NCBI GenBank assembly: GCA_903885895.1
Contig: CAISKC010000381.1
Span: 1-5,155 of the forward strand
From: an uncultured Legionella sp.
Lineage (GTDB): Bacteria > Pseudomonadota > Gammaproteobacteria > Legionellales > Legionellaceae
Direction of reading: 5' to 3'
Length of the DNA stretch: 5,155 nucleotides
A program made the translations under genes and the position numbers. Below are positions 1-5,140 of this stretch, in pieces. Every line of letters starts with the position of its first letter. Position 1 is the stretch's first letter. The notes under the pieces were generated by a model that was given only the letters and a program-made list of their open reading frames with translations, searched no databases and was not told where the DNA came from.

Positions 1-105
1 CTTTCTTTTTTCTATTTAGGATGTCAAATCATCAGAAAAAAAATAGAATTGCCAATAGATTGGGCATTGATTCATCATGAGGATAAATATGCCCAATGCG
101 TGTAA
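1..105 (+). CDS. 3' end of an unidentified gene
   Basis: Reading frame 1 is open from the window edge to a TAA at 103-105, giving 34 residues. The peptide is protein-like: a hydrophobic start (LSFFYLGCQII), a basic patch (RKK), then a polar, tryptophan- and histidine-containing end (DWALIHHEDKYAQCV). I do not recognise the family and too little is visible to assign a function. The stop codon lies in the A-run that precedes the hairpin at 111-130, so gene end and terminator region are tightly packed. A perfect 9-bp inverted repeat (59-67 and 89-97) lies inside the coding part. The frame could be open by chance, since 34 codons is short. Confidence 0.4.
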   Translation, partial: LSFFYLGCQIIRKKIELPIDWALIHHEDKYAQCV

Positions 106-130
106 AAAAACGGCTCGATCCCTCAGGCCG
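104..130 (-). terminator. Possible rho-independent terminator for the minus-strand GNAT gene
   Basis: On the minus strand, CGGC (130-127) can pair with GCCG (114-111) across a 12-nt loop, and seven U residues follow directly (110-104). The neighbouring GGCC-GTTC-GGCC hairpin (137-126) overlaps it and may compete or stack. It lies about 95 nt past the stop codon of the gene at 224-673, rather far. The stem is only 4 bp, so its strength is uncertain. Confidence 0.35.
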
Positions 131-147
131 AACGGCCCAACCTACGC
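111..147. repeat. G+C-rich palindromic intergenic repeat of the CCCAACCTACGC type
   Basis: An A+T-rich region contains an abrupt G+C-rich block with GGCC-GAAC-GGCC (126-137), followed by CCAACCTACGC (137-147). The reverse complement reads GCGTAGGTTGGGCCG. Short intergenic palindromes ending in this kind of CAACCTACG sequence are widespread in bacterial genomes. Only one copy is visible here, so calling it a dispersed repeat rests on recognising the motif. Confidence 0.35.
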
Positions 148-223
148 TTACTTATTTTTTGGCAAGGGCATGGATTATTCTACGTTCATCCACATCCTTA
201 TATTTATCATATTACAGTGAGTT

Positions 224-673
224 TTAAGAGCGCCCTTTTTTAACAAAATATGAACAATCAATAGCAAGATGATCTTGATATCCTTGCGCTTTATAGAAGG
301 CATGCGTTCCTGTTATTTTCCGATGATTAGCGGTCGTTAGTTCTATTTCTGTTGCTCCGTGCTCATGTGCATATTGCTCTGCTCGAAGAAGTAATATTTT
401 TCCAACGCCCTGATGACGAACGTTTTGATCAACAACTAATGTATCAATATGACAACAACAACCTTGCAACCTGAATTGCTGGTAACATCCAAATGCAATC
501 ATTCCAAGAATTTTATGATTCTCTTCTACAACCAGTAATTGATGCCCCTCACGATTAAAAGCCAAAATACGGTCTTCAATTTCCTGTATGGTTCTATCGT
601 AAATAGACCCCATTTGTAGTAATAATTGTTGTAATTCAGCTGAATCTTGCAAGCGTGCATCTCGAATAATCAT
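224..673 (-). CDS. GNAT family N-acetyltransferase
   Basis: This 149-residue protein has the size and layout of a single-domain GCN5-related N-acetyltransferase, a cytoplasmic enzyme moving an acetyl group from acetyl-CoA to an amine. Residues 1-20 (MIIRDARLQDSAELQQLLLQ) form the usual first strand and helix. Residues 75-90 hold the motif A strand (HIDTLVVDQNVR), followed by the acetyl-CoA pyrophosphate loop RHQGVGK (86-92). Motif B is AFYKAQGY (125-132). The frame extends upstream to an ATG at 700, but the ATG at 673 is preferred: AGGAG (685-681 on this strand) lies 7 nt before it, and GNAT proteins usually begin with this MIIRDA-like strand. Three cysteines in a row (72-74) before motif A are unusual. 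The substrate cannot be predicted. It stands alone, divergent from the next gene, with a possible terminator at 130-104. Confidence 0.88.
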   Translation of the reverse strand: MIIRDARLQDSAELQQLLLQMGSIYDRTIQEIEDRILAFNREGHQLLVVEENHKILGMIAFGCYQQFRLQGCCCHIDTLVVDQNVRHQGVGKILLLRAEQYAHEHGATEIELTTANHRKITGTHAFYKAQGYQDHLAIDCSYFVKKGRS

Positions 674-700
674 AAAATCGCTCCTAGTCATCTTTATCAA

Positions 701-728
701 AGTATAGTCTTCAATTTAAAGATTCAAA
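701..728 (-). promoter_or_regulatory. Candidate sigma-70 promoter for the minus-strand GNAT gene
   Basis: Reading leftward, TATACT (706-701) is a good -10 element. TTTGAA (728-723) or TTGAAT (727-722) is a weak -35 at 15-16 bp. It lies just upstream of the AGGAG (685-681) and the preferred ATG at 673, which also favours the shorter start over the ATG at 700. Assigned by eye only. Confidence 0.35.
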
Positions 729-809
729 GCGACAGTGGGTTGTAAGCTTTTAATATTTCCAAACCTAATTAATTATTGCAACATGTGTATTTCCTTGGAC
801 GCATACGCC

Positions 810-840
810 TATACTATAAATAAGACGCTATTGTGAAAGG
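810..840 (+). promoter_or_regulatory. Candidate -10 region and ribosome binding site of the 161-aa gene
   Basis: The sequence TATACTATAAAT (810-821) offers overlapping -10-like hexamers (TATACT at 810, TATAAA at 815). No good -35 is properly spaced: TTGGAC at 795-800 is 14 nt from the second hexamer and TTGCAA at 776-781 is too far. AAAGG (836-840) is 9 nt before the ATG at 850 and supports that start. Confidence 0.35.
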
Positions 841-849
841 CCAGCTATT

Positions 850-1335
850 ATGGTGTGGACGGAAGAAGATGCTAGAAAGGAAAAAATCAGAGAAGAGCGA
901 CAAAGAAAGAAGGACTTTGTCGAAACTGCTACGCCTGAGATGCTGGATGACCACTCCAGAATTAGAAAAGAGGAAAAAACCGAACAATTACAGGATCGTC
1001 GGAGTGCACAGCAGCAACATCAAGAAAACGCTAATACGAACGCATATTTTCAAAACACAGCCCCGGAGAATTTAAGCGCAAAAGGTATGGAATTAGCTAG
1101 CGCTGGAATTAGCCAAAATAAAAAGGAAAAAAGCCTTAACTCCGGTGAATCTATTCCAAAAAAGGGGAGCACTTCAGTAAACGGTGTACCGCTTACCCTT
1201 AGCCCTCTTACAAGCAGCGGAGCTAATACGTCAAAACTAAGCATTAGTACACCCACAACGGCCCCCTCTGGGAAGTCCCTCTCTTCTCCGGCTGAAGAAG
1301 AAGAACAACAACAACCCAAAACCCCGCGCCGATGA
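850..1335 (+). CDS. Small hydrophilic protein with C-terminal E-block; candidate Dot/Icm substrate
   Basis: This 161-residue protein has no domain I recognise. Residues 1-60 are highly charged and likely helical or coiled-coil (TEEDARKEKIREERQRKK, then a Q-rich stretch). Residues 70-145 are low-complexity, rich in Ser, Thr, Asn, Gly and Pro, and probably disordered. The C-terminus reads SPAEEEEQQQPKTPRR, putting four glutamates (149-152) 10-13 residues from the end. There is no signal peptide, membrane segment or cysteine. In Legionella, a glutamate cluster at about this distance from the end (E-block) together with a polar, small-residue-rich tail helps type IVB (Dot/Icm) translocation. The effector idea is inference, since charged tails also occur in ordinary proteins. 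AAAGG lies 9 nt before the ATG. It is a single gene between a divergent GNAT gene and transposon debris, which fits the scattered placement of effector genes. Confidence 0.7.
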   Translation: MVWTEEDARKEKIREERQRKKDFVETATPEMLDDHSRIRKEEKTEQLQDRRSAQQQHQENANTNAYFQNTAPENLSAKGMELASAGISQNKKEKSLNSGESIPKKGSTSVNGVPLTLSPLTSSGANTSKLSISTPTTAPSGKSLSSPAEEEEQQQPKTPRR

Positions 1336-1361
1336 ACCTAAACTCAAGTTCATAGGTTTTT
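1335..1361 (+). terminator. Weak intrinsic terminator after the 161-aa gene
   Basis: AACCTA (1335-1340) plus AAC (1341-1343) can pair with GTT (1348-1350) and TAGGTT (1353-1358) around a TCAA loop with a CA bulge, followed by TTT. An alternative stem pairs ATGAAC (1332-1337) with GTTCAT (1348-1353) and is followed by AGG and five T. The structure overlaps the stop codon. The A+T-rich stem makes it a weak terminator. Confidence 0.35.
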
Positions 1362-1389
1362 GAGTTATTGTCAAATCTGGTGTACAGAA

Positions 1390-1691
1390 TCAAACGACCT
1401 TCCAGTCTTTAAATTCAATATTATTTGCAACGAGTGTTAACAAATCGAATCCCTTGATTTTTTTCCAGTGTTTCTGTGCTGATTCTCTATATTGGTAGCG
1501 ATATCTCTTATAAAACCATATCAGGTAAAGAAGTAGAACCCATAATCACCTTTTCAAAACCACGAGCATAAATATTAGGCTCCTAGCTGCGGGTTGCCGA
1601 TTGGCAATCTGGTCGCTGTCTCAAAATGTTTTAATCGAAGAAGTTCAATGCTATTATGAAACGAATTTGAAATTATAAAAACAACAACCAT
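1390..1691 (-). pseudogene. Frameshifted C-terminal remnant of a transposase, probably IS256/Mutator family
   Basis: Three minus-strand segments in different frames form one coherent protein tail. Segment one (1691-1575, from an ATG) includes SIELLRLKHFETATRLP and ends IGNPQLGA. Segment two (1582-1511) reads EPNIYARGFEKVIMGS then TSLPDMVL. Segment three (about 1520-1390) includes ESAQKHWKKIKGFDLLTLV and ANNIEFKDW before its stop. The pattern MV..., ES/EAAQ..W..., L..LV, then F.DG is what I remember of the C-terminus of IS256/Mutator-type transposases. At least two frameshifts make it non-functional, and the catalytic DDE residues, which lie further N-terminal, are absent. No terminal inverted repeats were found, so it is a solo fragment of an old insertion. 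The pseudogene call is firmer than the family name. Confidence 0.5.
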
Positions 1692-1769
1692 CGTCGCACG
1701 AATTTTACTATAGCGTCAGTAAAATCGTTTAGGTGTTTATGGACTGATTTATTTTAGTTGAATAAATTA

Positions 1770-1888
1770 GGACTTACGCAAAACCCCGAGGTCGAAGCGG
1801 ATTTAGTATTTAATGAGGAAGTTTAGATGACTAAATGACCGAATTAAACACTAAATCCAACGAAGAGATCGGGGTTTTGCGTAAGTCC
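1770..1888. mobile_element. 119-bp palindromic MITE-like element with TA target duplication
   Basis: The 20-bp end GGACTTACGCAAAACCCCGA (1770-1789) is repeated exactly in reverse complement at 1869-1888. A second pair of arms, GGATTTAGT-A-TTTAAT (1799-1814) and its near reverse complement, continues inward. A small central hairpin, TTTAG-ATGA-CTAAA (1822-1835), sits on the symmetry centre near 1829, so the whole element can fold on itself. TA lies directly outside each end (1768-1769 and 1889-1890), as expected for a TA target duplication. TA duplication is typical of IS630/Tc1-mariner elements, so it may be a non-autonomous derivative mobilised in trans. It carries no coding sequence. It ends 29 bp before the broken gene at 1918 and may have cut that gene off from its promoter. 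Confidence 0.8.
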
Positions 1889-1904
1889 TATAAATATATT
1901 ACCG

Positions 1905-1920
1905 ATAAGGATGTCGGATG
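1905..1920 (+). promoter_or_regulatory. Translation start region of the broken OMP gene, matching that of the next gene
   Basis: TAAGGATGTCGGATG (1906-1920) carries AAGGA (1907-1911) 6 nt before the ATG. The start region of the DUF1566 gene, TAAGGATATCGGGTG (2333-2347), matches it at 13 of 15 positions with identical spacing. Either these two genes share a strong initiation sequence or one start region derives from the other. Confidence 0.5.
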
Positions 1921-2328
1921 ATTATTGATAAGGAAATTCAGCGCCAACTGCTTAGCATCGTGTTTTTAAGCTTAAGCGCACAATCAGTTGCGTTCACGAC
2001 TAACGAACCTACTTTATTATCCACGCCCACCTACCTGCACAACTGGGCAACATTATATTATAACAACCAGCGCGGTGAGCGAAATATCACTAGATGGTAT
2101 CACGATTCCAGACCAGACCTATTCGTGACGTACAACAGCTGCCTTTAGTGCAATAGCAGGAGCTGGTATTCGGATGAATAAAGTCTTTGAACATGCGCCA
2201 CTTGAATGCGGGTATCGGTTTTTCTTTTAAGTCAGGGAGATTTCAATAAGCTCAGCAATCAACTCATTAATACTTTAAGAACGGGCAATAGCTATGCGAA
2301 TGCCCTGCTTTGCGCATTGACTATCTAA
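1918..2328 (+). pseudogene. Degraded outer-membrane beta-barrel protein gene (Legionella type)
   Basis: The frame starting at the ATG at 1918 has a credible signal peptide (RQLLSIVFLSLSAQSVA, then FTTNEP), so it was an exported protein. After about 50 codons the protein-like reading moves to frame 2: SEISLDGITIPDQTYS, an in-frame TGA at 2126-2128, then RTTAAFSAIAGAGIR, MNKVFEHAPLE and CGYRFF up to about 2224. It returns to frame 1 for LSQGDFNKLSNQ, LINTLRTGNSYANALLCALTI and a TAA at 2326-2328. The end, ECGYRFF-LGQG then YANALLC, resembles the final beta-strands of Legionella opacity-type porins as I remember them. Only about 136 codons remain, against roughly 200-250 in such proteins, so there is probably an internal deletion besides two frameshifts and a nonsense codon. 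The next gene starts 16 nt on, so they may once have been cotranscribed. Confidence 0.6.
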
Positions 2329-2333
2329 TCAAT

Positions 2334-2347
2334 AAGGATATCGGGTG
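2334..2347 (+). promoter_or_regulatory. Ribosome binding site and GTG start of the DUF1566 gene
   Basis: AAGGA (2334-2338) is 6 nt before a GTG at 2345. The GTG directly begins the signal peptide (KRISTLLCAVFTIFL), so this start fits a secreted protein. No ATG upstream in this frame offers a better start. Confidence 0.7.
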
Positions 2348-3892
2348 AAACGAATTTCAACCTTGCTGTGCGCAGTATTTACGATATTTTTGAGCCAAAC
2401 AGCCGCAAGCTCTGGTTTACTTTTTAATGTCAACGCGACGGGTACACCAGCCAATCTAAGTATCACCTTGTGCCTCAACGGCAACGGCCCGCTGTCCTGC
2501 CAAAACCACACAGTTTCAGCGTTAAATTTAAGCATCAATACGACGATTCCCAATCATGCTTATCCGGCAATCGGGATAAAGGTCAATACGCCAGATTATG
2601 TTTTAGCCGGGTATACACCGATTGCAAATGGATACTGTTTATTTTCTGCAAATAACACAACACCGGCAAGCATTACCGTCAGTAGTACAAGCGGCTTTTC
2701 TATAACCGCCATCACGGGAGGAAATGGTACAATATCACCCAGTGGCTCGGTGGTTGTCAACGAAGGAGGTAGTCAAACGTTTACCGCTACACCTAATGCA
2801 GATTATGCAGTGAGTCAGTGGTTGCTAGATGGTTCATTGGTGCAAACAGGAGGCAATACTTACACGCTTTCCAATGTGACAGCCAACCATGCGGTTGAGG
2901 TAACCTTTGGGCAAGCAACCTTAACGCCAAGTGTTGCGTCTTTAGCTCTTTCTGTAAATTGTCAAACAGCGGGAGGTAGTTGTGCTTATTCAAATGCCGC
3001 ACTAACTGGCCATCCACGACAAATAACCATTACTAATCATGGCTCAGTTCCAGCCACGAACGTTTCAGTTGTAGCGACCGGATTCCCATCCCTCACCACT
3101 ATTTCCAGCTCAACCTGTGGCAGCACATTAAACGCTGGCACGCCATGTACGATTACAATTACACCAGGCCAAGTAGCTACATCAACCTGCACATCAGGTA
3201 CCGCTCCATCCAATGGTACGGTAACCGTGTCTTCTAACGATGCGCCGCCTAGTGTGATTAATGTGGTGGTCTTGAGTTATGGGTGCCAATATCAAAGTGG
3301 TTATCTCTATTCAGTCGATGATAGCTACACGGGCCACCCTGAATCGAACAGCATTGGCGGAAAAGTTGCTGCTCTGAGTGACAATGATACGGGAATTTAT
3401 TGGGATTCCAGCAGTGGTTGTATTACAACTCCTTTTAATGGCTGTTATACCACCAACGCAGATAGCGGAATTGATGGCTCTAACGTTCAAACCCCATCAG
3501 GTAACACATACCTTATTTATCAGGTACTGACTATTACCAATCCGCCCGCAGAATCCGCAAGCTCTTATGCCGCTGGCCTTTGCACCGCTTACACCGCGGG
3601 CGGGTATACTGACTGGTACTTGCCGGCCATTTGTGAAATGGGATATGGTGGAAGTGATCTTCCTTATTTTAATTGCGGCACTCAATCAAGCCCAGCATTA
3701 CAAAATATGCAGTCGAATTTATCGGAGAACAATATTGCTAGTTTGAGTCAGTACTACTGGAGTTCTACCGAGTACGTCGAGCAGACATCTGGAGCGTGGG
3801 ATCAGTACTTTGCCGATGGAAGCAGCAGTTCGAACGTCGACAGCAAGAGCTCTCAGTTTGGGGTTCGTTGTTCCCGGGCTTTAACCCTTTAA
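2345..3892 (+). CDS. Secreted multi-domain adhesin-like protein with C-terminal DUF1566 (Lcl_C-type) domain
   Basis: This 515-residue exported protein begins with a typical signal peptide (1-21: KRISTLLCAVFTIFLSQTAA). Residues 24-110 form a beta-rich domain with Cys43, Cys52 and Cys98. Residues 117-189 resemble a bacterial InlB-type B-repeat, with GGNGTISPSG, then QTFTATPNADYAVSQW, and VEVTF at the end. Residues 191-315 are an Ig-like module (RQITITNHGSVPATNVSV) with paired cysteines. Residues 318-515 match DUF1566/Lcl_C: YTDWYLPAICEM (421-432), YWSSTEY (471-477), AWDQYF (484-489) and GVRCSR (506-511). In L. pneumophila such a domain forms the end of the collagen-like adhesin Lcl, which binds sulfated glycosaminoglycans; collagen repeats are absent here. 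Many cysteines suggest disulfides formed outside the cytoplasm. The likely role is surface binding or adhesion; the ligand is unknown. No strong terminator follows. The gene is intact. Confidence 0.85.
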   Translation: MKRISTLLCAVFTIFLSQTAASSGLLFNVNATGTPANLSITLCLNGNGPLSCQNHTVSALNLSINTTIPNHAYPAIGIKVNTPDYVLAGYTPIANGYCLFSANNTTPASITVSSTSGFSITAITGGNGTISPSGSVVVNEGGSQTFTATPNADYAVSQWLLDGSLVQTGGNTYTLSNVTANHAVEVTFGQATLTPSVASLALSVNCQTAGGSCAYSNAALTGHPRQITITNHGSVPATNVSVVATGFPSLTTISSSTCGSTLNAGTPCTITITPGQVATSTCTSGTAPSNGTVTVSSNDAPPSVINVVVLSYGCQYQSGYLYSVDDSYTGHPESNSIGGKVAALSDNDTGIYWDSSSGCITTPFNGCYTTNADSGIDGSNVQTPSGNTYLIYQVLTITNPPAESASSYAAGLCTAYTAGGYTDWYLPAICEMGYGGSDLPYFNCGTQSSPALQNMQSNLSENNIASLSQYYWSSTEYVEQTSGAWDQYFADGSSSSNVDSKSSQFGVRCSRALTL

Positions 3893-3958
3893 CTCTTTTC
3901 CTTTGACCTTGCTTTGTCTGCTTGTGAGGCGAATCAATTAAAAATTAGGTTATTTTAT

Positions 3959-4183
3959 AGCACTATACACAGAGTTACCGGGGTTTTAAGTAAAAAAAGT
4001 CAAACCTTACTGGTCATCAAAGGAAATACTGGTGGATGGGGCGACGATTCTGTCGTTCTATCAGATTTCATAAGCGAGCAAAGATAAGGCATAAATATTA
4101 AGCTTCTAAATGAAGCAATCTCTTTTTTACAATTTCTCTATTACGAGCACCGGCTAAAGTATCCGTTTATCAAGGTGCCATGA
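3959..4183 (+). pseudogene. Decayed reading frame resembling the C-terminal half of an S24/S26 signal-peptidase-like protein
   Basis: After the DUF1566 gene stops, the same frame stays open and becomes protein-like from about 3959: STIHRVTGVLSKKSQTLL, VIKGNTGGWGDDSVV, LSDFISEQR, then TAA at 4085-4087. It resumes in frame with INIKLLNEAISFLQFLYYEH and RLKYPFIKVP up to TGA at 4181. The order His-Arg-Val, about 15 residues, a hydrophobic strand plus K-G-(D)N, then D-D-S-V and a hydrophobic end is what I would expect from the second half of signal-peptidase-like S24/S26 proteins. There is no start codon, the catalytic N-terminal part is missing and a nonsense codon interrupts it, so it is a remnant. 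The open frame upstream (3893-3958) is less protein-like and may be unrelated. The family assignment is tentative. Confidence 0.4.
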
Positions 4184-4195
4184 TAGTCATTTCAC

Positions 4196-4226
4196 ATGCT
4201 AAGCAATTTATGAAAAATATTAGCAT
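4196..4226. promoter_or_regulatory. Inverted repeat overlapping a candidate promoter of the GNAT-cupin gene
   Basis: ATGCTAA (4196-4202) and TTAGCAT (4220-4226) form a perfect 7-bp inverted repeat around 17 nt. The right arm overlaps TTAGCA (4220-4225), a possible -35 spaced 16 bp from TATATT (4242-4247), a possible -10. This could be an operator plus promoter. The region is very A+T-rich, so chance matches are likely. Confidence 0.25.
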
Positions 4227-4278
4227 TACTCTGAGCATATTTATATTAATCGTGATGTAATAGTATTCATTACACACG

Positions 4279-4299
4279 TGATAAAAACTTATCATCATG
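4279..4299 (+). promoter_or_regulatory. Hairpin directly before the GNAT-cupin start codon, no Shine-Dalgarno sequence
   Basis: TGATAA (4279-4284) and TTATCA (4289-4294) pair perfectly around an AAAC loop, ending 2 nt before the ATG at 4297. No purine-rich ribosome binding site lies in the usual window. Either initiation is weak, or the hairpin itself brings or blocks the ribosome. The stem is A+T-rich and only moderately stable. Confidence 0.4.
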
Positions 4300-5037
4300 A
4301 ATATTAAATTGCTCGAGAAAAAAGACTGGCAAGCATTCAAAGCATTACGTTTAGAAGCGCTCATACAGCATCCTGAAGCATTTGGTTCGTCATTTGCAGA
4401 AGAGTCACAATTAAACGACGACACATTACAGCAAAGATTCAGCGGCTGTGATTTTTTTGGAGCGTTCGTTCATGATGAGTTAATAGGTTGTGCAGGATTT
4501 TTTGTTTATTCTTCTGAAAAAATGGCTCATCGCGGGTGTTTATTTTCGATGTATACAAAAAAAACGCATCGAGGTCGTGGTGTCGCTGGCGCGCTCATCA
4601 AAGCAATTATCGCCCATGCAAAAGAAAGCGTCATACAATTACATACAACTGTGGTTACCACTAATCACATCGCCCTACGTTTATATCAAAATCATGGGTT
4701 TCATATTTATGGGACCGAGCCTAATTCATTAAAAGTTGGAGAAACCTTTTACGACGAATATTTGATGGTATTGGTTTTTTCGCCAAATCAATCATTATTA
4801 CAATCTACCCTACCCCAAATAATTCAATCCATCCAAACCTCACCTCACTTCACATGGGGAGATGCTTGTGACGGCTGGTGGTTACATCAAGATGAAAAGT
4901 TTACGGTTATTTCGGAACGCATGCCCCCTAATACAGCTGAGTTACGCCATTACCATCAATATACAGAGCAATTTTTCTATTGCTTACAGGGCGAACTTTG
5001 GATTCAATTACATCATCAAGAATATACTCTCGATTGA
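4297..5037 (+). CDS. GNAT acetyltransferase fused to a truncated cupin domain
   Basis: Residues 1-162 of 246 are a GNAT acetyltransferase: the opening MNIKLLEKKDW and RLEAL, the acetyl-CoA loop HRGRGVAG (91-98) and motif B N123-x-x-A-x-x-L-Y with NHGF (132-135). Residues 185-246 start a cupin barrel: CDGWWLHQDEKFTV, then motif 1 LRHYHQYTEQFFYCLQGE with candidate metal ligands His218, His220 and Glu224. The protein ends at HHQEYTLD, before cupin motif 2 with its proline-glycine turn and third metal histidine. GNAT-cupin fusions I remember are some 45-50 residues longer, so the gene is probably 3'-truncated. The bases after the TGA do not restore the cupin in any forward frame. The GNAT half appears complete and may still work. 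The start is set by the match to GNAT N-termini, as there is no Shine-Dalgarno sequence. Substrates of both domains are unknown. Confidence 0.8.
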   Translation: MNIKLLEKKDWQAFKALRLEALIQHPEAFGSSFAEESQLNDDTLQQRFSGCDFFGAFVHDELIGCAGFFVYSSEKMAHRGCLFSMYTKKTHRGRGVAGALIKAIIAHAKESVIQLHTTVVTTNHIALRLYQNHGFHIYGTEPNSLKVGETFYDEYLMVLVFSPNQSLLQSTLPQIIQSIQTSPHFTWGDACDGWWLHQDEKFTVISERMPPNTAELRHYHQYTEQFFYCLQGELWIQLHHQEYTLD

Positions 5038-5124
5038 GTCCGTATACTGCTGTAAAGTTTTGTAATTGAGTGTTTGCCTATAAATCATCCATTTATCTGG
5101 TAGGCTTTCTATTCGATAATGAAA

Positions 5125-5140
5125 GGCTCTTGCAAGAGCC
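5125..5140. repeat. Perfect 16-bp palindrome after the GNAT-cupin gene
   Basis: GGCTCTTGCAAGAGCC (5125-5140) is its own reverse complement and can form a 6-bp stem with a TGCA loop. No T-run follows on the plus strand; on the minus strand only TTTC follows. A competing stem pairs GGCTTTC (5103-5109) with GAAAGGC (5121-5127) imperfectly. It could be a weak transcription end, a dispersed repeat unit or a binding site. The rest of 5038-5155 shows no convincing gene. Confidence 0.45.

Noticed and set aside
749..774. A/T-rich TTTAATATT resembling one half of a PmrA regulator box upstream of the E-block gene
   Set aside because: The second half-site expected 2 nt later is absent (CAAACCTAA), and single TTAATATT matches are common in A+T-rich DNA.
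833..1075. 80-codon plus-strand frame starting at GTG 833
   Set aside because: It overlaps the 161-aa gene in another frame, its composition is an artefact of the AAG/GAA-rich codons of that gene, and its start coincides with the ribosome binding site of the real gene.
1050..1319. 89-codon minus-strand frame with hydrophobic stretches
   Set aside because: It is the antisense shadow of the Ser/Thr- and Glu-rich end of the 161-aa gene and has no ribosome binding site.
1594..1607. Hairpin TTGCC-GATT-GGCAA
   Set aside because: It lies inside the transposase remnant, is explained by coding sequence and has no T-run.
4210..4260. Short hydrophobic peptide MKNISITLSIFILIVM
   Set aside because: It has 16 codons, no clear ribosome binding site and an A+T-rich context where such peptides arise by chance; it could be a signal-peptide relic but nothing supports it.
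4170..4424. 84-codon minus-strand frame over the GNAT-cupin start
   Set aside because: It is antisense to a well-supported GNAT N-terminus and resembles no protein.
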